Shown here piece after piece: positions 44,478 through 56,913 of a DNA stretch of 64,000 nt (position 1 is its first letter; each line of letters starts with the position of its first letter). The stretch is from Parietaria judaica (lineage: Eukaryota; Streptophyta; Magnoliopsida; Rosales; Urticaceae): the NCBI GenBank assembly GCA_954871525.1, contig OX940862.1, positions 40,850,232-40,914,231 on the forward strand, written 5' to 3'. The notes beneath the pieces are model-generated. The model made no database searches and had not been told where the DNA came from. It was given only the letters and a program-made list of their open reading frames with translations. The translations under genes and the position numbers were made by a program.

Positions 44478-45815
44478 GTGTTATTATTATAAAAAAAATA
44501 TCAATTTGTGTTTTAAAAAAATTTAATTACATTTCATCAGATAATTAAATTAATTTTATGTTTGTATTTTTATTTTAAAAAATAAGAATTTATTAAAGCT
44601 AATAAAAAAATTAGTTTGAAAAAATAAAGATGCATTCATAAATTGCGTTAGGTCGAGGAGAACTCGAGAATGGGTACCGGGCTTTTCGAATTCTTATTTT
44701 ATTTTATCGAAGACAAACCCCGATTTCGGAGAGCCCATCACGAAGATAGCTCAAATATCTAAAATATTAAAACCATAACATACAAGTTATTTATATATGT
44801 AGTTTAAAATATACAAGCATTAATTGTGCAATGCCAAATAATAATATATGGACTAAATATTGCATCAAAAAATTGTCTAAAATCTTGGAGACTATTTTTT
44901 TTTCTTTGAAGTTAAAATGGGGATTTTGTGTTGGTCGAGGCCCGGTCACTTACATTTAAAAAAATGGTTTTATAATTGGGATCGGGAACCGATAACATAT
45001 ACATAAGAAAAAAATTAATAATCTAGACTAAAAAGAGATTCAAATATTTTCTTGCCAATGGGATGATCTCTACTCCAATTAACAATCACTTTCACTTTAA
45101 TCTGCAATCACTAATCGTTCTTTATAACAAAGAAGGGAAAGAGTTTTAGTTCTTTAAATTATAAGATTTTATGGGAACTTGGGTGAGTCACACCCATAAT
45201 TAACAACTTCCAAAGTAAAGTTCTATATTTTTCTAATTAATTTAAGGTTTTATTTTTAATACTTACATCATCACTCTTCCCAATTCCAATTATCTCTCTC
45301 TTTCTATCTTTTCCACCTTGCATTGGATTGGATGATAATGAGGTCAACAAGGACGGTAAAGAAAACAGTGGCACGGTTGAAATCTAGCCTGCAAAGGCAG
45401 GCAAATCTGTGATCGCACTTGTTATTGGTGCAAACCCTAATCTATCTCTCTACCAATGAGATCATTATCTTCTTCTATAGAGATTTTTGTCCGACGACCT
45501 TCCGTCCTCTGAGGAACCGTGCGGGCTGCAACGAGCGACGGCAATTTCTAGCGTCTCGGATTCATTGTCGAATTTTAAACATATGATAATACATACGAAT
45601 TACGGAACTACTATAAATTAATAAAATCGATTGCATAAATATTTATGAAATCATCTTAAATAAATAAAAACGTTACACTTATTAACCAATCATGTAGTGT
45701 TTTTAATTACGATGAAGTTATTTACTTATTCTTGAAATTGATGTCTCCTTCAATTTTAACTTTATGTTTCAGCATAGCATTATCCGATATAGAGATTTTA
45801 CGGAAATTCGTTTAG

Positions 45816-45860
<45 letters not shown>

Positions 45861-46701
45861 TTCTTTTAGAGAAACCGATAAGTATAGGTGGATTTGATCC
45901 TAATATTAACGAGGAAATCAGAATTCTTGAATCCCATCCTCGTTTAGCAAAAAATAATATATCTTTTTTAATATGTTTAATTTGAAGATTAATCTCGACA
46001 AATCAAATCATAAGAATGACAACACATTAATTACTTTCTAATATAGCTCTTTAATATGAATCAATTGTTTGGAATGGATTCTCTATTAAAATGGGATCGC
46101 AATTCCTATAACATCTGATTATAGAATCAGAATTACCGACTCCATAATATTTATTAATTTGGAAAATGTAGAAATCAAATTTTAAGATTTTCCAACTCAA
46201 GCTGCAAGGAACACCACGTACATTACTTTCGTCTCATAAACCGTGAATATCAAATATTAATTATACAATTCCCAAAAGGGTTTGCATGAAACCGATATAA
46301 GCTTCTATTTCAACAGTATACCGACTATGACTAATTTATCAATCTACTTATTAGGATTTAGCCCTAATCCCGTATCGAAAATGAAATCAAAGCAAAAATA
46401 AATTGTAACACATTAAATTATAGCGGTCTGCTCTCAGTGTGAGACTCAACTGCATTCTTATAGTACGTTGTCCCTTGCAAATAATCGATTAGAGTTTCAA
46501 TGTTAATATCCTCTTTCGTACGCTCTTTCTTTATGATACACGCATTACAAATGTCGGGCACAACTCTTATTGTACTAAAAAATTAGGGTTTTAACAAACT
46601 ACACATATATCTAATTACCAAAGCTTAAATACCCTAATAAATGAACCAGGTGGATCTAACTTGATAAATATATGTTAGCATCATAGCTAAAACCCTAGAG
46701 A
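44161..46701. other. long AT-rich intergenic stretch
   Basis: Very AT-rich from 44161 to 44640, including (TTA)n at 44432-44477. A (TA)n tract lies at 45820-45852. A locally GC-richer patch at 45340-45560 has no recognisable coding content. I see no supported gene here. Confidence 0.4.
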
Positions 46702-46896
46702 TCAAGCATTCAAACCCTTGATAAAATCTATCTCAAACCCTAGATTTCTTGAAGAATTTCGAGGCTCATTTTTTGAGGTTTGAAATGGTGGCCTAACAGA
46801 AACAGAAAGTGCTTCTCTCTCCATAGCCCTAACAACGAACAAGCAGTAGGTCTTGGCAACATCTAGAGCCGACATGTTTTTAGGTACCAGACACAT
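46702..46896 (-). CDS. possible small hypothetical protein
   Basis: A 64-codon minus-strand frame starts MCLVPKNMSALDVAKTYC and contains VVRAMEREALSVSVRPPF. On the minus strand a TATATATAGGGTTTGAGC sequence lies just upstream (about 46909-46926), which is promoter-like but very close to the ATG. I recognise no family and there is no supporting splice structure. A chance frame, a non-coding transcript or a peptide gene are all possible. Confidence 0.2.
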   Translation of the reverse strand: MCLVPKNMSALDVAKTYCLFVVRAMEREALSVSVRPPFQTSKNEPRNSSRNLGFEIDFIKGLNA

Positions 46897-46929
46897 AATT
46901 TTAGCTCAAACCCTATATATATCTACTTT

Positions 46930-49304
46930 TGTTCGATCATACTGCAAAGGGACACAAAGCTCTGCTCACACACAGAAGAGAAGAGAGACATGTGCCAAAA
47001 TGCGCGTGCCTGCGTACTCGTCATCATATAATAAGTATATTATTTGAGTTTTTGCATCATGATTTATGATTTGTGAGTTATCGCCATTCAACGTGATTAT
47101 ATATTTCATTATAATATTTATTAAGAGTAATCGGCAAGCTCCTCAAACTTTGATCTTTTGGTGTACTTTCTGGCTTGAATTTTTTTTTTTTTTTTACATC
47201 AATACATTAACTTGCGAGAATATAATTTTTTTTTTATCGGTTTTACTATTTTCTTCAAATTTATAAGGTTATAACCTCGTAGTTATATATGAGCTGAGCT
47301 AATTAACTAGTTGACAATAGTTGTACGACTTAGCAAATTATAATTTATGATTTAGAAATTATATTTCAAATTTTCTCTGACTACAAGCGATGAAATTTGC
47401 TGAATAATCAAGAGAGACATGGTCATCTTTTTTCTAGGGTTGTCAAAAGCTTTTGTTTTTTAGTTTGTGATCAATTGACCAAAGAGATGACCACTTTATT
47501 CCCTTTGCCTCATTTTCCAAATGATCATTACCACCTTTCGTTTTCACACCACAGTTCAATATTCACATTTGTGTTCATGCCATTTGTGTCAATGTGGACT
47601 ATAATTGCAACAATTCTACGAAAGGGCAATGATTTTTGTTACAGAGGCATGATAATATAAAGATTAATTGACATTAAGGCCTATGAACTTTCTATTTTAG
47701 TGCATTGTGTCCCTTAATTTTTAATTTTTGGCAAAAATACTCTCTACATATGTACTTTAAATAAGTACCTTATTACCTCCTACCTACGCATTGATTATGC
47801 ATAGAGCATGACTTATTCCGATAGGTTTTTGAAGATTAATTACTAAACGAGATTAATATAATATAGGATTATGGTAAATTAAATAATTAACAAATTTTGT
47901 TATTCAATTAAAATAAGTCACAGTGCATGTTTTGGACACATGCTGACATTTCTTTTCGTCATTTTAATAAGCTGCATATAAATATATAGAGGAAATATTG
48001 TGCTAACATTCTCAAGTAGCAAAATCGACCAACTCACAAAGTTGAAGGAGCGACCCTCACAATTACTATAAAATACAATACATTATTGAGATTCTTTTTT
48101 CCAGTTCTGTGCATAAATAAACAGTTTTTACATTATGATATAGAGAAACAGTAAAAGGTAATGCTTTGTGTTTTGTATTTGTGGGGTAAGAAAATGCATT
48201 ATTCATATATAATATTTCATACTCTCTCTTCCTCCAACGATCCTACCAGCCTATAATGGCTCCAAATTCCATATGCTTTTTGTTCATCCCGAGGCTTCAA
48301 AGAGGAAACATGTAATTTACATATCAACATCAGTGACTCCAACAAGATTCCCCTCTCAACAATCGTCATGATGATTTCTTTGTGTTTAAAGCATTATGTT
48401 AAGTAGATAATTGCGGCCGAAGTACTTAAACATTTTCAAAATAGCACCTCAAGTTTTTAACTGCATTAATTAGATACTTAAAATTGTCGTCTCACGTGTC
48501 TCTATTAGTATTCAATATTTTACACTCATTTTTTTCTATCATTTGAGATTTCTCATGTTATATACTTCAATTTAAAAAGCATATACATGTTAACATTGCT
48601 ATTCCTAAACTAAATTAAGTGATTATTACCTTGGTGATCTTGTGATCTAGATCTCTGAAACCCAGAAAGCTTTGTTGCATTAAGAAGGCATATATGATCA
48701 TTCATGTCCATGATGTGAGACAAATTATGTCAAAATCATAGTTTTAAAATTATATATACATTTTACAGAATGAAATTACCTAAAAAAAATTCGAAGAAAT
48801 AGCTCAATTTAACCGATTTCCAAAAAAAAAACATATACTTTTGCCACAATAAAGTCACAATTCGAGAAATGTCAAATTACAAAAATATTATGTCGACCTC
48901 ACATTTTTTCAGTTATATACAATGTTATAAAATGATTTTCCAAAATATATGTACTTTTGCCATAATTTAGAAAAACGTCAAATTACAAAAATAATTATTT
49001 CAAACTGACATTTTCATAATTATATAATTTTTTCCAAAATGAAATTACATAAAAAAATTAAATTTATCTCAAGCTCAACATTTTTGGAAAATGGGTACTC
49101 GAATGAACCCTAAAATATAATCCTAATCTGCAACAAAAGAAAATAACAAAAATCACACAAACCATCTTAATTCATTTATATTCAATCATAAACCTGAAAT
49201 ATCAATTTCAACAAAAAAAAAAAATTGATTCAAAACTTAAAATGTACAATTAAATTAATATGAAACTCAAAGTTTAACTTTCATTCAACTAATAGCTTTC
49301 TAAG
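46930..49304. other. AT-rich intergenic stretch
   Basis: No gene is supported. One terminus-like phrase (AATTGCGGCCGAAGTACTTA, 48411) resembles the LIFEGUARD-intron MITE family. The last five bases (CTAAG, 49300-49304) are the left target copy of the solo LTR that follows. Confidence 0.4.
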
Positions 49305-49387
49305 TGTGACAATCACTAATCCCGTGAGCCACGAGGGCAAGAACGGGTAAGTTGTGCAGTCCCACATCGCCTAGGCAAGGGGATATG

Positions 49388-52140
49388 TGTTAGACATATG
49401 TGTCCCTAAACAAGATATTATCCATTTGTAAAAGATTATGACAAGTCGTTGAATAAAGATGATACTTATTATGTTAATATTATAGTTTCTGGTAGAGTAA
49501 AATAGAATGTTTGATTCCTTAGTTCATAAAGGATGCAATTATGCTATTATTATCACAACAGAGTCGGTATGAGGAAGAATTAGTAATCATAATAAATGAA
49601 CTTAAAACGTCTGTGACCTGATTAACTGGGTGGGAGCCCATTAATCGTGTAAGATCATTAATGTGACTAATTGACAATCCTATTCTGGATTATGTGTGTG
49701 TACCACACTCACTAGAAGTGCATTAAGTATGAAGCGTCTTCATACTGGACTGGACCTGACTTAAACTCAAGAAGTTATCATATAAGACCGTCACTGATAA
49801 CTTGTAGTTGAGTCACAAAATGATGATCAAATGGATATTAGTTCTAAGTCCTGAGTGATCATGAGCCCGAGCTACTGGCTTGATTGTTCTTTGATTTAAC
49901 CGTTAAAGAACACAAGATATAACCGCTGTTCCCAGCACTATTATTTTGGGAACATGATAGTCAGTAGTAAGGATAGCTTGATCATAGACATGGGCATCAC
50001 ACAACTCTCTTCAGAGTCATGATGATTCCCTTGGTTGTCAGTGGTGAGAAGTGAGAGGTACCCGTGCGCAACTTATGAATCGAAACCATAAGTGGGTTGC
50101 TCATAATTATACTGACTGATTCAAGGATGAAAATGCAATGAGGGGAATTACGGTAAAAACCGCTTGCTCATGTGTGAGTCATCAAGTGAAAGGACAATAA
50201 CCCGAATTTGATTGTATCAATGGAAACCCTGTTGTTATAAGGGAATAATATATACCGTATCACTAATTAGTGCAGCCTCGGGTCTATAGTGGAATCACTT
50301 CGAGGTTTGACGAACAACTAGCAGTTTGTTGGAGCTTAAGTGATACGGGTCCATGGTCCCCAGGATAGCTCCGTAACGGATGATACATACGTGATTAAAA
50401 TACATTGTGGATAATGTTTAATCATTTGGCTCGACTTATAAAACTGACAGGCCTGTGTCAGAGGTCAGATAGTTTTATCGTCAGCGTGTCAAAAGTACCA
50501 TATTTTGGTACATGGAATTAACAGATAAAAAGAAAGTTAGAATTTAGATTTTGTAACAGCACCATGTTGTTGTAAATTAAATTCTATGCAACTTTGCTTT
50601 TTAAACCAAGTCATTCAGACTTAAGGCTGTCAGTTTACGGATTTTCTAAGTTTATGGCTCGGTTCGATAAACTATGAAATTAAATCACATGTCACGAATT
50701 TAAATGATGGTGTGGCACCATGACATTTAATGTGTGATATTGAGATCAGGTTTTATTAATGTAATTTAATTATTTCAATTTAATTATTAATATCTAATTA
50801 ATAATTAAAAGATTTATATTAATAAATAAAAATATATATTAATATATGTGTAAATTCAAATTAGGGTTTGGTAAATACAAACCCTAGATAATTCGAATAA
50901 TAGAATTGGATATTTTATATTTGCGGCATAAGTACCTAATGTTTTAGTATTTTGGCAAAACCCTAAAATCAATTTAATCCATTGGATCGGTTATGATTTA
51001 ATATCAACTGTTGGATTAAGATAATTGATTTGAACGCTAAATGTAACTCGAAATTGAAACTTGGTAACCAAGTTTAGGTATTTCGAATTTGCTTAATTAA
51101 TTGTGTCCGTTGGATCGGTTTTGAGATTTAATCTTTACCGTCGGATTAGAAATTAATTAATATTATATATATATATAATAAATAATTCGAATAATGATGT
51201 GGATAAGAATTCGAATTAGGGTTTCAATGAAACCCTAGGGCACTTGATTTTATCACTAATTGATTTGATCCATTGGATTGGTTTAAGATTTATTTTTAAC
51301 CATTAGATCTAGATAATCATCAACAAATTCGAATTTTAATATATATATATATATATATATAATTCGAATTTAATTAATATAATGATAAGATTAAATATTT
51401 TGATCTTATCATGTATTATTATTTAATTAAATCCCTGATTAATTATATCCATTGAATTTAGATGAGATTGAATCTGGACCATAGGATTGAAATGATCAAT
51501 TATATTTAATTAATAGAATTCAAATAAAGGGAGGGAAAATCTCCAAATTGGTTACAGTTTGAGCCTATAAATAGGAGGCTCATTCTACACATTTTTCACA
51601 CCTTTCCCCAGAACAAAAACTCGAGCTCTCCCTCTCTCTTTAGGGTCTGCGAGTTTTCTGCTTTTGATCTCTCTTCTGGTTCGGCTTAGTAGATATTTTT
51701 CTCCCGTAGCTTTAAAAGAACCGTCAGTTAAATTTTGCGACGGAGTCCTGCCAGCGAAGCCCAACGCTTCGGTACGAGGAATCCAGGAGAATATCCCGAA
51801 AGATCACGGGAGTTTCCCTCAGCACCGGCGGAGCCCTGCCCAAGTCAGAACGCGCAGCCGGAATCGTCTTTGAGGTACGGCCTTATGCATTGGGTCAATA
51901 AATGAAACCATTTACTGCTTTCTATTTATTTCCTATTCGACTAGATTATTAATAATGTTTATGAAATAATTAAATTTGAAATATTTATCGGGTCTTAACA
52001 AAATGGTCATTACCCGATATCCGTGTCGTCGGTCAGGTAACAAGTTTTCCGCTTTAAAATAATTTTTTAAATGTTACCGGGACGCCTCGGAGGCTATTAT
52101 CGTGGTAAGGAAGTCGGATTGATACCACCAATTTCCAACA
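49388..52140 (+). mobile_element. solo LTR, 2.75 kb, nested in the Cassandra-type LTR
   Basis: The sequence starts TGTTAGACATATGTGTCCC and ends AATTTCCAACA, with TGTT...AACA ends and the perfect 5-bp duplication ATATG on each side (49383-49387, 52141-52145). A promoter-like CCTATAAATAGGAGG lies at 51564-51578, about 560 bp before the end. It is followed by a CT-rich tract and a GC-richer transcribed-leader-like region. No gag or pol sequence is present, so this is a solo LTR of a long-LTR retrotransposon. I cannot say which superfamily. Confidence 0.85.
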
Positions 52141-52284
52141 ATATGCTGATGGGACGTTCCCGAGGCTGTGCAGGTATGGGACTGCACGGTTATCGGAAAT
52201 CATACAGGAAAGGGACTGTATGATCGAAGAGGTTTAAATGAATTGATTGGTACTACCTATGTCAACAAGATGCATCTTCTTTTC

Positions 52285-52382
52285 GGTAGCCCGTTAATAG
52301 GAACTCCAAAGTTAAGCGTGCTTGGCTTGGGAGCAATCCTCGGATGGGTGACCTCCGGGGAAGTTTCCCGGGGAGCGTGCGA
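52285..52382 (+). promoter_or_regulatory. 5S rRNA-derived segment with Pol III A and C boxes
   Basis: AGTTAAGCGTGCTTGG (52310-52325) and GGATGGGTGACCTCC (52342-52356) equal the A-box and C-box regions of plant 5S rRNA. GAACTCC before and GGGAAGT-like GGGGAAGT after also match. The two ends of the 5S gene are diverged. It is the internal promoter of a Cassandra-type LTR and not a functional rRNA gene. Confidence 0.85.
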
Positions 52383-52468
52383 GTGATGACAAAGCACGCT
52401 GAAAAGAATCGTTTTGGCCTGTGGGGATAGTCGTCGATTCGATTGAGAAGCCGGGGCATTACACTAAG

Positions 52469-52780
52469 GTTGTGTTTGTTTGCACTTAATTAGCTTCTTA
52501 ATCTTAATGAAACATATTTAAGTATATTAAGTGTATTGTTTAAATAATCACTTAATACCTCTTTATACCTCTTACGAATAAGTCGTAGAAATAAAATTGT
52601 TAATGGATTTCATCTCATGTATCTTGACATTTTCTCTCCTTTATTATTTTTCTCTCTCCTCCTTGAAACTTTTAAAATCCATAACTTATTTTAGAAACTC
52701 TGCTAGACTAACAAATTTACAGTTGGAAAGGTTTCAACGAGACGAATCCAATAATAGGTGGGAAACAATAGTTTTGACGC
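52469..52780 (+). repeat. dispersed repeat, copy 2 (partner at 43824)
   Basis: Starts GTTGTGTTTGTTTGCACTTA and shares CTTAATCTTAATG, then GAGACGAATCCAATAATAGG and TTTTGACG with 43824-44160, colinear but diverged. The Cassandra-type LTR lies immediately to its left, so the LTR was inserted at or just outside this repeat's end. Confidence 0.6.
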
Positions 52781-54408
52781 TTTTTAAAAAATATATATAC
52801 ACGAATTTTATAATAATATAATCAAATAATATAATAAATAAATAAATTTATGCTTTAAACAAAATAATTTTAGACCTACATAAATGGATTTGTAAATAGA
52901 GTAATTACTAAGTTATATTTATAAATATATAAATAATTTATATTTAAAAAATACTACATTTAGATCTAGAAAACAAACAGATAACTACTACAAATATATA
53001 ATTCATACATATACAACATTTAAACTTCAAAACACTCAAGATCCACTAAAAAAACCCTAAAAATACTTTAAATTCTGAAGTTAAAAGAAGTTGGAACTTC
53101 TGCCGCGAAAAGAAAAATTTATATTAGGGTTGACTTATCGTTTTTGACTGAAAAGTCCCTAGCTTTTTAAGAAAACACACTTGATAAGTTTGGGGATAAG
53201 TACCTTGCTTTTCGAATCGAAAAACCGTGATAAGTATAAAACAACAATAATTAAATTAGAGATAAGTTACCGAGAAGTAATTTTCAACGATTAATCGCTC
53301 GATTATCGCAAAAATCGACTGCTTGAGTAGGAGAACATTTCGAGGAAGCAACTTAATTTAAGAGAAAAAAATAATTCAATCCTTATATTAATACCACAAG
53401 TCATGTAAAAATTCACTATAACGGTAGTTCCAATTCTGGTTTTTATGAGATCAAATATATTACTAGTTGCTATTGGAAAATCTTCCAATTTGATTTTTTA
53501 TACCTTCAAGTTTCAAAAAAAAAAAAATTAAAATATACCCTTAAAGTTTATTTTTATTTCTTTTTTTATACACTCTAATTTAAAAATAAAAAAAACAAAA
53601 AACAAAACTCATAACTAACTCTTACTCACAATTTTTAAAATTTTACTATTACATACCCTCAAATTTATTTTTTTACAAAATATACCTTCTATTATAAAAA
53701 GCCAAAACACATCCCGCATTCATAATTTATCAAATAAGTTTTTCTTTTTCTTCCAAAAATTAGATATATCTTTAGTAACTACTAAAGGTTCATTAAAAAT
53801 TAAAGACCAAGAAAAAACAAGTTAATTGAAAAGAGTCATGTCTTTAGCCAAAAATGGAGCAAAATAACAAAAACCATGACTTCAAAGGAAATATAATCAT
53901 ATTTGATCAATATATAAACTTTTCATGTGCTCTCAACATCGTGGTTTGCCTTCTTTCTCTTTGTTTGAAGCGAGGAGGAGTGGTTGAGTTGAACTCCGAG
54001 ATTCAACATCACTTGGTTGGCTGGGTAAAGGTTGCATAGAGATGAGGTGCTGAACTCGCTAAATTCAACAAAGAAACCCGTTATAAGAAGTCGACGCTTG
54101 CGGAGAGGCGAGAGACGGGTCGAAAAAACGACATGGAAAGACGGCACAGACTCAAGACACAGAACATGCGGAATAAAAGAGAAGCACCACGATTGATGTA
54201 AGGCACGTGTCATGGGGTAGCGAGGCGAAGTGGCGGCGTAAGGAGGCGAAGCGCCGTAGACGGAGGCAACTCGGCACAGAAGGCTGCGACTTGCGAGCAC
54301 AAACAGGGGAGAACGAGTTCAATTCAAACAGAGCTGAATATTTTAGGGTTTTCTACTAGATTTTTAGTTAATACCAAATAAAATAAAGAGTAAAATTATC
54401 AATTCATA
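52781..54408. other. AT-rich intergenic stretch
   Basis: Mostly AT-rich with A and T runs. A GC-richer patch at 53990-54300 gives a 125-codon open frame on the minus strand, but it has no ATG at its start, no recognised domain and no splice support, so I do not call a gene. Confidence 0.4.
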
Positions 54409-54583
54409 CAGTAGAACCTCTATAAATTAATACTCGACAAATTAATAGTCGCGATTAAATAATATTTTTGTACAGCCCCGACTACACTAACGTAGTTCAA
54501 TTTTTACCTCGATAAATTAATAAACTCGATAATATAATAAATTTCGCTGGTCCCAACCTTATTAATTTATAGAGGTTCAACTG
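54409..54583. mobile_element. Tc1/mariner-like MITE, 175 bp
   Basis: The left end CAGTAGAACCTCTATAAATT and the inverted right end CAGTTGAACCTCTATAAATT match at 18 of 20 positions. TA dinucleotides flank both sides (54407-54408, 54584-54585), as expected for Tc1/mariner-type target duplication. The termini match the common plant 'CAGT..AACCTCTATAAATTAATA' MITE family. It has no coding capacity. Confidence 0.8.
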
Positions 54584-54585
54584 TA

Positions 54586-55010
54586 CTTTAATTAGTTTAC
54601 AAACTCAAAGGAGTATTTATGCTAAAATTTGCTAATGGTATATTAAGAAAATGTCCATTATTAAATAATATCACATTTTATAATAGATAAAATAGCATTT
54701 GAATAGATTTTCAACAAAAATACACTCAATATTTTTTTCTCTTTTCTCGCAAATATTCCATACCAAAAGTAGAACAATGATTTTGTAAGTTATCTCAATA
54801 ATTTTAGTGGTATAATAGTTTTTCAACATTCTAATCTTTTTGTTTAGACAAATAATGAATGTAGAAAAGATAATTGCGTTTTTTATATTAATTAAAGAAT
54901 GTTCGAATTTGAAATATATATTCTTTTTTCGAATATCTAAAATGAGGATATGTCAAGGTCTTAAATATCTATCCTGACAGGTATATGGTATGGGTAAATT
55001 TTAATAATGT
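54586..55010. other. AT-rich intergenic stretch
   Basis: No gene or repeat boundary recognised. Confidence 0.4.
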
Positions 55011-55020
55011 TTATATACTT

Positions 55021-55249
55021 AACCAAAATAGTTTGGCCTAGCGATAAGTCTACTATAACACTCTTCCAGATGTCATGGGCTCAATCACTTAAGACGCATA
55101 AATTGAGTATATATGTAATGATATTGGTTGGTAGTGCCTGCGGCCAATAGTTCCTATTGTTCTTACCGTGAAAATATATCTTGTAATACGAGTACATGTA
55201 ATCTTGGCTAATAGTACCACCCCATTAAAAAATATAAAAAAAAAATTAC
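55021..55249 (+). mobile_element. SINE with 10-bp target duplication
   Basis: The element opens with TTTGGCCTAGCGATAAG (A-box-like), followed about 30 bp later by ATGTCATGGGCTCAATCACT (B-box-like), the spacing of a tRNA-derived Pol III promoter. It ends in an A-rich tail (about 55227-55245). Both sides carry the 10-bp sequence TTATATACTT (55011-55020 and 55250-55259), a perfect target-site duplication. Length (229 bp) and structure fit plant SINEs. B-box degeneration suggests it is no longer transcribed. Confidence 0.8.
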
Positions 55250-55259
55250 TTATATACTT

Positions 55260-56913
55260 TATATTCGTAGGTTAATTTTAATCAAATAAGAGTCATACTT
55301 GTAACTTATGATCGGTTATAATTTTTATGAAAAAAAAAATATACTAAGATTTTGTAAAAACTCATACATTGATTAAATTGATTTTGTTGTGGTGAAAATG
55401 TATATGTGTGATGAAAAGTCCTACATGGAAAAACTACAAAAATTTGGTAGTATTCACAAGGGATTTATTGACGATGTAAGTTCAACAAATGAATGAGTGA
55501 GAGATGTGCCTCTTGAAATTGAGGTGAGATGGCGAGACTATGCTCTTGTCTTGTAAATCATGGGCACTATGAAGTTTCCGTAACTTTTTCGAACATCAAG
55601 TTGCAAACGGTATAACGAGGGTGTGCTGAGGTTTTTACGAACATGGTGTCAATACCTCAATAATGAATGAAAATAGAATTCCTAATCATAATCGATCTAA
55701 AACATCATCCTAGTTAAGTCGGTTAGTTCATTGAAACAATAACGTAGTGTTCAAAGAAAGCATCCGCAAACTTGAGATGATCAACGACATATACCATTAA
55801 TGTATGTCTTGGCTTCAAGAATTGAATGATATTCGTATTCTTGTTTTTGGAATTTTGTGTTGTTAAGGGGTGAATTTTTATCTCGAAAGCGGTTAAATCC
55901 ACTAATTCCTTGACAGAGAGGACCACTGCAAAGAAAACCAATGTAAACTTGTACTTAAAACGAACATGTTTAACTCTAATCACAAAATTATAAAACTTGT
56001 AGAAAAAATTAAATGGAGAATATGTATAAGTTAAGAGCAAATGAATCATTTTATTTTTACGCCCATTTTTAACAAACTCTTTTGGATTTTTAATCGCAAA
56101 CTATATGGAAATTGATTAAAATTAGCTATTAATCTATCATGAAAACAAAGATTAAAATATTAAATTCAATCAACATGAAAAAAAATGGTCAATGTGACTT
56201 TTTGAACAATAAGACATGCCGAAGACTTGCCGCGATTTTTCAAACTAAAGGATATATACCTTTTTGATATATCCGATATTTGACTAATTATTTTTAAGAT
56301 GTCAAAGACTTTTTTGATATATCCAAATTGGGGACGTATATTTTACCCGAAATTGAGGATATATAACCTTTTCGCATATCCAAAATTGAGATGAAGATTT
56401 TCCGGTTCCGTTTTAGAATTTAAAAAAAAAAAAAAAAAAAAACTTCAAGCCAATAATTAAGTTGGATCCTTGAATCACAATATGCGGACCTATATTAATT
56501 AGCTGTTATAAAAATTAAAAAAAAAATCATACTCTTAGTAAAAAACTCCTGTTCCAGAATTCTAAACCGAAAATCCGGATATCCCTATGTCTTATAATTA
56601 CATGACTAAATACGATGGGACGGACGTATATAGAAAGTTAATATATGTTTAATGAGGTTAATTATTTCCTTAATCAGTTTTAGACAATCTTAATGACAAG
56701 TTAATCATGAAGGTGATATTTTTAAAGTTCAAAACTCCTACAAGGCCAAGGAACTCCATGACACCTCTTTTCATGAGAACCTGTGACTGCAAGGCTGAAA
56801 CAGAACCAGTCAGGCCGCAACCGGGCTCCTCGTCGAAATTCCCACCGCTAAAAACTATGGATCGTGAGAAAAGAACATACATTTCGTGAAAAAAAAAAAA
56901 AAAAATTGGGGTA
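55260..56913. other. AT-rich stretch downstream of the oxygenase gene
   Basis: No further gene supported. Poly-A runs occur at about 56426-56444 and 56886-56904; the second lies just past the oxygenase stop codon on the minus strand (a T run there). The 3' UTR of the oxygenase gene should lie in the right part. Confidence 0.4.

Larger units (their letters stand above)
49305..52463 (+). mobile_element. Cassandra-type 5S-bearing solo LTR, interrupted
   Basis: The outer element starts TGTGACAATCACTAATCC and ends CCGGGGCATTACA, and is flanked by the perfect 5-bp duplication CTAAG (49300-49304 and 52464-52468). Without the nested insertion it is about 401 bp, has TG...CA ends and contains a 5S rRNA-derived segment with intact internal Pol III control boxes. 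An LTR carrying 5S sequence is the defining feature of Cassandra TRIM retrotransposons of vascular plants. Only one 5S copy and no internal domain are present, so this is a solo LTR left by recombination. A second LTR with its own duplication sits inside it. Confidence 0.8.

Noticed and set aside
52285..52382. Functional 5S rRNA gene
   Set aside because: Only the promoter core matches; both ends are diverged and it sits within an LTR with TG..CA ends and a target duplication.
53923..54300. 125-codon minus-strand open frame as a gene
   Set aside because: It starts at GTG with no in-frame ATG near the beginning, has no recognised domain, and its length is explained by a local GC-richer patch.
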